Notes under the pieces: model-generated
Seen by the model: only the letters and a program-made list of their open reading frames with translations
Told to the model about the DNA's origin: nothing
Database searches by the model: none
Assembly (NCBI RefSeq): GCF_037327425.1
Contig: NZ_CP147846.1
Coordinates: 4,278,001-4,342,000 of the forward strand
DNA length: 64,000 bases
Origin: Rhodococcus sovatensis
Lineage (GTDB): Bacteria > Actinomycetota > Actinomycetes > Mycobacteriales > Mycobacteriaceae
Direction: 5' to 3'
Position numbers and translations under genes: made by a program
Part shown: one piece after another, positions 23,898-31,205 of the stretch
Position numbering within the stretch: the stretch's first letter is position 1
Layout: the number at the start of each line of letters is the position of its first letter

Positions 23898-25387
23898 GCG
23901 AGCCACTGTCAGTAGCCATCATCGGTGGCGGCTTCGCCGGTATCGGCGCCGCAATCCGTTTGAAGCAGAAGCGAATCGACTGCATCGCCATCTTCGAGCG
24001 TGGACGTGAGCCGGGCGGAACGTGGCGAGACAATACCTATCCCGGCGCGGCATGCGACATCCCGTCGCGGCTGTATTCGTACAGCTTCGCGCCGAACCCT
24101 GATTGGTCACATACATATTCGGGCAGCGCTGAGATCTTGCAGTACATCGAACGGATGGTCGACGACTTCGGTCTCCGCCCGCTGTTCAACTTCGGTCACA
24201 ACGTATCCGGTGTGCGCTGGGACGAGAACGCATCGGTGTGGGAGATATCGTTCGACGGCCATCCTCCGGTGCGAGCCCGCGCCGTCGTCATGGCGTCGGG
24301 ACCTCTTGCGAACGTGAGCTTCCCGTCGATCCGTGGCCTCGACACCTACGAGGGCCACAAGATTCACAGTGCGCGTTGGGATCACGACTACGACTTCACC
24401 GACAAGAAGGTCGCCGTCGTCGGGACCGGGGCCTCGGGAGTACAGATCGTGCCGGAACTGGTGAAGGTGGCCCGGTCCGTCAAGGTCTACCAGCGCACCC
24501 CCGGATGGGCGTTGCCACGCACCAACTTCGCAACACGGCAGGCCACCAAGGACGTCTATCGCCGCTTCCCCGCCACCCAGTCCCTCGCCCGCAACGCCTG
24601 GTTCTGGGGCCACGAATCGGTCGCACTCGGTGTGGTGTGGAATTCGCCGCTGACTCGCGTCGTGGAAGCCGTCGGGAAACTGCATCTACGACGCCAGGTC
24701 AAGGACCCCTGGTTACGACGTCAACTCACCCCGGATTTCAGGGCCGGCTGCAAGCGTCTGCTGATGACCAGTGACTTCTACCCGGCTCTGCAGAAGGACA
24801 ATTGCACGCTCGTGACCTGGCCCATTGCGCGGATCTCACCAAAGGGAATTCGAACGGTGGAAGGAATCGAGCACCAGGCCGACGTCATCGTGTTCGCGAC
24901 GGGATTCGACGTGTCGAAGACCGGCACACCGGTCCCGATTTCCGGTCGCGATGGCCGCATCCTCGCGGACGAATGGAGTACAGGCGCACGGGCCTACAAG
25001 TCCATCGCTGTCTCCGGCTACCCGAACATGTACTTCACCTTCGGACCCAATTCGGGGCCGGGACACAGCTCGGCGTTGGTCTACATGGAGGCGCAAATCG
25101 ACTATCTCGTTGACGCCATCTCCTACGCGTTGGCTCGAAACTCCATCCTCGATGTCCGTGAGGACCGCCAGCGCGAGTACAACGTCGATCTACAACGACG
25201 CTTGCAGAAGACGACCTGGAATTCCGGGTGTTCGAGTTGGTATCTCACCGAAGACGGGTTCAACGCGACGATGTTCCCCGGCTTCGCCAGCCAGTACGTC
25301 GGCCAATTGAAGTCGGTGGATTACGACGACTACACCACCAGCGAGTACCGGCCGGCCGAGCAGATCGAGTTGACCGCTACCGTATAG
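23894..25387 (+). CDS. Baeyer-Villiger-type flavin monooxygenase
   Basis: 497 residues from ATG 23894, overlapping the previous stop as ATGA. The first Rossmann motif is GGGFAG (11-16), followed by the FAD-contacting GGTWRDNTYPGAACDIPSRL region. The type I BVMO fingerprint is present as YEGHKIHSARW (152-162), and the NADPH-binding motif is GTGASG (177-182). The enzyme would insert oxygen next to a ketone to give an ester or lactone. The substrate is unknown; the SDR partner suggests an alcohol to ketone to ester path. Confidence 0.9.
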   Translation: MSEPLSVAIIGGGFAGIGAAIRLKQKRIDCIAIFERGREPGGTWRDNTYPGAACDIPSRLYSYSFAPNPDWSHTYSGSAEILQYIERMVDDFGLRPLFNFGHNVSGVRWDENASVWEISFDGHPPVRARAVVMASGPLANVSFPSIRGLDTYEGHKIHSARWDHDYDFTDKKVAVVGTGASGVQIVPELVKVARSVKVYQRTPGWALPRTNFATRQATKDVYRRFPATQSLARNAWFWGHESVALGVVWNSPLTRVVEAVGKLHLRRQVKDPWLRRQLTPDFRAGCKRLLMTSDFYPALQKDNCTLVTWPIARISPKGIRTVEGIEHQADVIVFATGFDVSKTGTPVPISGRDGRILADEWSTGARAYKSIAVSGYPNMYFTFGPNSGPGHSSALVYMEAQIDYLVDAISYALARNSILDVREDRQREYNVDLQRRLQKTTWNSGCSSWYLTEDGFNATMFPGFASQYVGQLKSVDYDDYTTSEYRPAEQIELTATV

Positions 25388-25419
25388 CGACAGGGGCGTG
25401 CCGGCGGAAGGAAATCTCG

Positions 25420-26181
25420 GTGGAGTATCGGATCGACGATCTTGCCCATGCCGCCGGCACGACCACCCGCAACGTGCGCGCCTACCGCGAACGCGGACTG
25501 CTACCTCCGCCCGAAAAGCGCGGACGCATCGGGATCTACGACGACGTTCATCTGGCGAGGCTACGGCTCATCGACCTACTTCTGCAGCGTGGTTTCACTA
25601 CCTCGCATATCAGCGACTTCATCACCGGCTGGGAGAACGGCAAGGATCTGGCCGAAGTACTCGGCCTCCAGAACGCCGTCACCCAGCAGTGGTCCAACGA
25701 CGAGGTCGTCGAAATTCCGCTGGGCATGGTCAACGAATTCCTGGGCGACAGTGACCAATTGACCGGCAGTGACCAGTTGACGAGATTGCAGGCGCTAGGC
25801 CTCGCCCGCGTCGACGGTGATACCTGCATCTTCACCGATCCGAAACTGCTCAGCGGCTTCTCGTCGTTGGCCGAGTACGGTTTCACCATCGGGCAACTCA
25901 TCGATGTTCACGAGCGAATCCACGCTGCGGTGGACGGTATTGCAAAAGATATGATCGGCACCGCGAAGAACCACATCGTCGATCTACACGGCGAAGGCTG
26001 GTTGCCCGGCGACGACGAGGTCGGCGCAACCACGGACATGCTCGTGAAGATGCGTGAACTCGCGGTCCACTCCGTCACCGCGATCCTCGCCCGCACCCTC
26101 GACGAGAACCTGCAGAACGAACTCGGCGACTACCTCACGACCGCTTTGCAGAATAGAAGCGACCGAGAAACTCGTCCTTGA
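25420..26181 (+). CDS. MerR family transcriptional regulator
   Basis: 253 residues from GTG 25420, with GGAAGGAA seven bases upstream. The DNA-binding domain reads YRIDDLAHAAGTTTRNVRAY then RERGLLPPPEKRGRIGIYDD, typical of MerR proteins that control secondary metabolism or lipid genes. The C-terminal 150 residues are a helical effector domain of unknown ligand. It is the last gene of the SDR/di-iron/BVMO run and probably regulates it. Its 3' end overlaps the convergent tgt gene by 47 bases. Confidence 0.87.
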   Translation: MEYRIDDLAHAAGTTTRNVRAYRERGLLPPPEKRGRIGIYDDVHLARLRLIDLLLQRGFTTSHISDFITGWENGKDLAEVLGLQNAVTQQWSNDEVVEIPLGMVNEFLGDSDQLTGSDQLTRLQALGLARVDGDTCIFTDPKLLSGFSSLAEYGFTIGQLIDVHERIHAAVDGIAKDMIGTAKNHIVDLHGEGWLPGDDEVGATTDMLVKMRELAVHSVTAILARTLDENLQNELGDYLTTALQNRSDRETRP

Positions 26182-27376
26182 ATTCGTGGAAACTGTTCTG
26201 CTGGATCGACTCTCGGATGTCGTCGACCAGCTTCACGGTGAAACGTTCGTTGTGAATGGTGCACAGTGTCGACGCCAGCATTTCCTTGGCCTTGAACAAG
26301 TGATGGATGTACGCCCTGGTGTAGTGAGCACACGTGTAGCAGTCGCAGTTCTCGTCGATCGGAGTGAAGTCGCGTCGATGCTTCGCGGTGTTGATGTTGA
26401 ACCGTCCGGTGGGGACGTAGATCGCCGCATTGCGGGCCACTCGGGAGGGATTGACGCAGTCGAAGGTGTCTGCGCCGTTCTCGATAGCGGTGAAGAAGTC
26501 GTCGGGCTCGCTGATGCCGAGCATGTGTCGCGGTTTGTGTTCCGGCAGTTCCTCGTTCACCCAGCGGGTGATCGTGCCGAGGTTCTGCTTCTCGAGAGCT
26601 CCGCCGATGCCGTAGCCGTCGAAACCTCGCCCGGTCTCACCGGTGATGGTCTCCAGATCGTGCGCGGCCTTGCGTCGTAGATCCTCGTACTGAGCGCCCT
26701 GCACCACGCCGAACAGTGCCTGATACGGCTTCCCGACGCGTTCGGCGGTCAATCTTTCGTGCTCGAGGACGCACCTTTGTGCCCATGCCTGTGTCCGGTC
26801 CACCGACATCTCCTGGTAGCCACGGGTGTTCATCAGAGTCGTCAGCTCGTCGAACGCAAACATGATGTCGGCGCCCAGCTGGTGCTGAATCTGCATCGAC
26901 ACCTCGGGTGTGAACCGGTGACTGGACCCGTCGAGATGCGATTTGAATGTGACCCCGTCGTCGTCGACGTGCGCGAGCCGCTCCTTGCCTTCGGCGATGA
27001 CGTCGTCGGACTCGACTCGGGTGGCGTCCATGGAGATGACTTTCTTGAATCCGACGCCGAGCGACATGACCTGGAAGCCGCCGCTGTCGGTGAACGTCGG
27101 GCCGTTCCAGTTCATGAATTTCCCGAGACCGCCTGCCTCGTCCACGATGTCGGACCCGGGCTGCAGGTAGAGGTGGTAGGCGTTGGCGAGCACAGCCTGT
27201 GCGCCGAGTTCCTTCATCGCCTCGGGCAAGACCGCTTTGACCGTCGCCTTGGTGCCGACGGCAATGAACGCTGGAGTCGCGATGTCGCCGTGCGGGGTGT
27301 GGATCGTCCCGGTGCGGCCGAGTCGGTCGTCGAGCCGGGTGTCGATGCTGAAGAAGGGGTCGTTCGGAGCGCTCAC
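26135..27376 (-). CDS. tgt: tRNA-guanine(34) transglycosylase
   Basis: 413 residues from GTG 27376, which has AGGG upstream; a longer frame from 27469 would run through a family A repeat. Motifs: FTDSGGFQVMSLG (the Asp of TDSGGFQ contacts the base), HVDDDGVTFKSHLDGSSHRF, GYGIGGA, and the zinc site CDCYTCAHYTRAYIHHL (Cys, Cys, Cys, His). The nucleophilic Asp is in FDELTT or ISEPDD. Tgt exchanges G34 for preQ1 or queuine in GUN-anticodon tRNAs. With gluQ and the YhhQ transporter it makes a salvage set; no queA or preQ0 synthesis genes are in the window. Confidence 0.95.
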   Translation of the reverse strand: MSAPNDPFFSIDTRLDDRLGRTGTIHTPHGDIATPAFIAVGTKATVKAVLPEAMKELGAQAVLANAYHLYLQPGSDIVDEAGGLGKFMNWNGPTFTDSGGFQVMSLGVGFKKVISMDATRVESDDVIAEGKERLAHVDDDGVTFKSHLDGSSHRFTPEVSMQIQHQLGADIMFAFDELTTLMNTRGYQEMSVDRTQAWAQRCVLEHERLTAERVGKPYQALFGVVQGAQYEDLRRKAAHDLETITGETGRGFDGYGIGGALEKQNLGTITRWVNEELPEHKPRHMLGISEPDDFFTAIENGADTFDCVNPSRVARNAAIYVPTGRFNINTAKHRRDFTPIDENCDCYTCAHYTRAYIHHLFKAKEMLASTLCTIHNERFTVKLVDDIRESIQQNSFHEFKDEFLGRFYSAKRS

Positions 27377-27392
27377 TGTGTAGACCCTAGGC

Positions 27393-27482
27393 GCTCCGCG
27401 CCAGTGGCACGAATAGGTGCACCCCAATGCACTTAACCGTGCCACTGGCGGCGGAGCCGCCCGTGCCACTGGCGGCGGAGCC
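27393..27482. repeat. Family A palindromic element, copy 3, with duplicated right arm
   Basis: The main hairpin runs from GCTCCGC at 27393 to GCGGAGC at 27457, with CAGTGGCAC / GTGCCACTGG inner arms. A 22 bp unit, CCGTGCCACTGGCGGCGGAG plus CC, is repeated at 27437-27458 and 27461-27482. It lies between the ABC transporter stop (27488) and the tgt start (27376). Confidence 0.78.
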
Positions 27483-27487
27483 AGCCC

Positions 27488-29395
27488 CTAACTGAACTGC
27501 GAGGAGTACAACCGGTGATATGCCCCGCCCGCACCGACGAGCGAGTCGTGGTCACCCTGCTCCACGATCTGCCCGTCCTCCATGACGACGATGAGATCGG
27601 CGTCGCGGATGGTCGAGAGTCGGTGGGCGATGACGAAGCTGGTCCGATCGCTGCGCAGAGCAGCCGTAGCCTTCTGAACGAGCAGTTCGGTGCGCGTGTC
27701 CACGGAGCTGGTCGCCTCGTCGAGGATCAGGATCAGTGGCTTGGCGAGGAATGCGCGTGCGATCGTGATGAGCTGCTTCTCACCTGCGCTGACGTTGTTG
27801 CCTTCCTCGTCGATCACTGTGTCGTATCCGTCGGGCAACGAGTGCACGAACTTGTCGACATAGCTGACCCGGGCAGCCTCGAGGATCTCTTCCTCGCTCG
27901 CGTTCGGGTCCCCGTAGGCGATGTTGTCGCGGATGGTGCCACCGAACAGCCAGGTGTCCTGCAGGACCATGCCGGTCTGCTCGCGCAACTCGTCGCGTGT
28001 CATGTCTCGCGTCTCGACACCGTCGACGGTGATGCGTCCGGCATCGATGTCGTAGAACCGCATGATCAGGTTCACGAGCGTCGTCTTGCCGGCGCCTGTC
28101 GGACCGACGATGGCAACGAGGTTTCCGGGTTCGGCGACGAGTGAGAGGTTCTCGATGAGCGGCTGGTCCTCGCGGTACCGGAAGGACACGTTCTCGAAGG
28201 CCACACGACCGAGGTGCTTCTCCGCAACAGCGGGCACGGGAGGATCCGGTTCCTCGTCATCGGCGTCGAGCAGCGCGAAGATACGTTCGGCCGACGCAAC
28301 GCCGGACTGCACGAGGTTCACCATCGACCCGACCTGCGTGAGCGGCTGAGTGAACTGACGCGAGTACTGGATGAACGCCTGGACCTCACCGAGGCTCAGG
28401 GTTCCCGACGCCACCCGCAGGCCACCGACGACCGCGATGATCACGTAGTTGATGTTTCCGAGAAACATGATGGCGGGCATGATCATTCCGGAGATGAACT
28501 GCGCGCGATAGCTCGATTCGAACAGCTTGTCGTTGCGATCGCCGAATTCGCGCTCGACCTCGGCCTGACGACCGAACGCCTTGACCAGTTCGTGGCCCGT
28601 GTAGGTCTCTTCGATCAGTCCGTTGAGCTTTCCGGTGTGCTTCCACTGGTTGACGAAGTGCGGTTGGGAACGCTTGGCGATCACCGCAGTGACGAGAAAC
28701 GACAACGGGACCGTCAGCACTGCGACGAGTGCGAGCAACGGGGAAATCCAGATCATCATGCCCAGAATGCCCAGCACCGTGAGCACTGCGGTGATCAACT
28801 GACTCAACGTCTGCTGCAAACTGGTCGAGACGTTGTCGACGTCGTTGGTCACACGGCTCAGAAGTTCACCGCGAGTGTGCGAATCGAAGTACTTCAGCGG
28901 CAGCCGATGCACCTTGCGCTCGACGCTGTCGCGGAGGTTGCGGATGGTGCGTTGCAGTGCGATGTTCAGGATGTATCCCTGCGACCAGGCCAACGCCGCC
29001 GACACCAGATAGAGCACCAAGACGAACAGCAGAACGTTTCCGACGGCCGAGAAGTCGATCCCCACGCCCGGTGTGACATCCATCCCGGACACCATGTCGG
29101 CGTAGGTCCCTTGGCCCTCGGACCGGAGCTGTCCGACGGCTTGCTCCTTCGAAATTCCCGACGGCAGCTGCCCTCCGACGACGCCGTTGAAGATCAGGTT
29201 GGTGGCATGCCCAAGGATGTTCGGTGCGGCTACGGACAGCACGACGCTCGCGATCGCGAACACGAGCATCATGCCGAGCAGGACCTTCTCGGGCCTGAGC
29301 AGCCCGAGTAGGCGCTTCATCGACGGCTTGAAGTTGAGCGCCTTCGTACCCGGCGCTCCGACGGCAGGTGCCGCACCCGGTCCAGGGCGCGTCAT
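27488..29395 (-). CDS. ABC exporter half-transporter B (canonical catalytic glutamate)
   Basis: 635 residues from ATG 29395, overlapping the stop of the partner gene (ATGA). An N-terminal six-helix exporter domain is followed by a nucleotide-binding domain: Walker A GPTGAGKTT, signature VSAGEKQL (a departure from LSGGQ), Walker B ILILDEATSS with the catalytic Glu, and H-loop IAHRLST. The partner at 29392 has Asp in place of that Glu, so together they form an asymmetric heterodimeric exporter of the type represented by TM287/288 and Rv1272c/Rv1273c. The substrate is unknown; drugs or lipids are typical. Confidence 0.9.
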   Translation of the reverse strand: MTRPGPGAAPAVGAPGTKALNFKPSMKRLLGLLRPEKVLLGMMLVFAIASVVLSVAAPNILGHATNLIFNGVVGGQLPSGISKEQAVGQLRSEGQGTYADMVSGMDVTPGVGIDFSAVGNVLLFVLVLYLVSAALAWSQGYILNIALQRTIRNLRDSVERKVHRLPLKYFDSHTRGELLSRVTNDVDNVSTSLQQTLSQLITAVLTVLGILGMMIWISPLLALVAVLTVPLSFLVTAVIAKRSQPHFVNQWKHTGKLNGLIEETYTGHELVKAFGRQAEVEREFGDRNDKLFESSYRAQFISGMIMPAIMFLGNINYVIIAVVGGLRVASGTLSLGEVQAFIQYSRQFTQPLTQVGSMVNLVQSGVASAERIFALLDADDEEPDPPVPAVAEKHLGRVAFENVSFRYREDQPLIENLSLVAEPGNLVAIVGPTGAGKTTLVNLIMRFYDIDAGRITVDGVETRDMTRDELREQTGMVLQDTWLFGGTIRDNIAYGDPNASEEEILEAARVSYVDKFVHSLPDGYDTVIDEEGNNVSAGEKQLITIARAFLAKPLILILDEATSSVDTRTELLVQKATAALRSDRTSFVIAHRLSTIRDADLIVVMEDGQIVEQGDHDSLVGAGGAYHRLYSSQFS

Positions 29396-31122
29396 GACGC
29401 CGCCACTGCGTGCTGCGAGTCGACGATCTCCGCGTACGTCGGGCATGTTTCGATCAGCTCGCTGTGGGTTCCGAGGCCGACCGGTTTACCGTCGTCGAGT
29501 ACCAGAATCTGATCGGCATCGACGATGGTCGAGACACGTTGTGCAACAACGATCATGCAGGCATCTTTCATGACCGGCTTCAGCGCGGCCCGTAGTTTCG
29601 AGTCGGTGGTGAGGTCGAGAGCGGAGAACGAGTCGTCGAAGAGGTAGATGCTCGGGCGTCGCACCAGCGCGCGCGCTATCGCCAGTCGTTGTCGCTGGCC
29701 GCCGGACACAGTCGTACCGCCCTGAGCGACTTCGGTTTCCAATCCCTCGGGCATCTTGCGGACGAAGTCTGCGCCCTGTGCGATCTCGAGCGCTTCCCAC
29801 AGTTCGTCGTCGGTGGCGTCGGCCTTGCCGTAGCGAAGGTTGGAGCCGACAGTTCCGGAGAACAGAAACGGCTTCTGCGGAATCAATCCGATGTGGCTAC
29901 GGAGAGTGTCGATGTCGAGATCCCGGATATCGGTTCCGCCGACGAGCACCTGACCGGCGGTGACGTCGATGAGTCGCGGAATCAGATTGACGAGGGTCGA
30001 CTTTCCGGATCCGGTACCACCGATGATCGCGGTGACTTTTCCTGGCTCGGCGCGGAGATTCACGCCGCACAGGACGGGGAACTCGGCACCGGGAAAGGAG
30101 AATTCGGCATTCCGCAGTTCGACGATTCCCGGATCGGTCGCGAACTGCTCAGGATTGCTCGGCAGAGTCACCGACGATTCGGTCGAGAGGACCTCGCTGA
30201 TTCGGTCGGCACAGACGGATGCTCGTGGAACCATCATGGCGATGAACGACGCCATCATCACCGACATCAAAATCAGCATGATGTAGCTCAGCAGCGCGGT
30301 GAGGGCGCCGATTTCCATCGTGCCGTCGTTGATCGCGTGTCCACCGAACCAGATGACGGCGACGCTGGTCACGTTGGAAATCATCATGACCGTCGGGAAC
30401 ATCAACGCCATCAGCCGGCCCACCCGCAGGGCCGCCTCGGTGAGAGAGTCGTTGGCAACGGCGAATCGGTCGATTTCGTTCCGCTCGCGCACGAAGGCGC
30501 GCACGACTCTGATTCCGGTGATCTGCTCACGCAGAACGCGGTTCACCGCATCGATCCGAACCTGCATGGATCGGAATCCGGGAACCATTCGCATGACGAT
30601 GAGGCCCATCGAGATCGCCAGGCCAGGTACTGCGATCAACAGAATCCAGGACAGGCCGAGGTCTTCGCGCAGGGCCATGACGACGCCACCGATGCACATG
30701 ATCGGTGCCATCACGACGATGGTGAATCCCATGACGATCAGGAGCTGAACCTGTTGAACGTCGTTGGTGTTGCGCGTGATCAACGACGGTGCGCCGAATT
30801 GTCCGACTTCCCGCGCAGAGAACGTCCCGACGCGGTGCAGGATGGCTTTGCGTAGGTCGCGGCCTGCGCCCATCGCAGCTTTGGCTCCGATCAGAACCGC
30901 CGCCACGGAGCACACGATCTGCACCAACGACACCAACAGCATCCAGCCGCCGGTCGTCAGAATGTAGTTCGTGTCTCCGCGGGTGACACCATTGTCGATG
31001 ATGTCCGCATTCAGACTCGGTAGATACAGTGCGGCGGCGGTGGCCACGAACTGCAACGCGACGAGTACGGCGATCGCGCGCTTGTACGGGGCCAGATAAG
31101 TCTTGAGCAGCGGGATCAGCAT
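29392..31122 (-). CDS. ABC exporter half-transporter A (degenerate ATP site)
   Basis: 576 residues beginning MLIPLLKTYLAPYKRAIAVL. It has six TM segments, then an NBD with Walker A GGTGSGKST, signature VSGGQRQR, and Walker B IYLFDDSFSALD in which the catalytic Glu is replaced by Asp. This pattern (degenerate Walker B here, degenerate signature in the partner) leaves one active and one weak ATP site in the heterodimer. It is the first gene of a two-gene operon with a start/stop overlap to the second. Confidence 0.9.
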   Translation of the reverse strand: MLIPLLKTYLAPYKRAIAVLVALQFVATAAALYLPSLNADIIDNGVTRGDTNYILTTGGWMLLVSLVQIVCSVAAVLIGAKAAMGAGRDLRKAILHRVGTFSAREVGQFGAPSLITRNTNDVQQVQLLIVMGFTIVVMAPIMCIGGVVMALREDLGLSWILLIAVPGLAISMGLIVMRMVPGFRSMQVRIDAVNRVLREQITGIRVVRAFVRERNEIDRFAVANDSLTEAALRVGRLMALMFPTVMMISNVTSVAVIWFGGHAINDGTMEIGALTALLSYIMLILMSVMMASFIAMMVPRASVCADRISEVLSTESSVTLPSNPEQFATDPGIVELRNAEFSFPGAEFPVLCGVNLRAEPGKVTAIIGGTGSGKSTLVNLIPRLIDVTAGQVLVGGTDIRDLDIDTLRSHIGLIPQKPFLFSGTVGSNLRYGKADATDDELWEALEIAQGADFVRKMPEGLETEVAQGGTTVSGGQRQRLAIARALVRRPSIYLFDDSFSALDLTTDSKLRAALKPVMKDACMIVVAQRVSTIVDADQILVLDDGKPVGLGTHSELIETCPTYAEIVDSQHAVAAS

Positions 31123-31205
31123 GATGGCCGAAGATTACTCGTACACATGGGTAACAGTCTCCACAATTTGTCGGGCATACGAGATCTCCGGCCATCAGCG
31201 GCAGG

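Noticed and set aside
31147..31205. A separate gene between the ABC operon and mmpL
   Set aside because: Only short frames antisense to the MMPL C terminus; no start or RBS.
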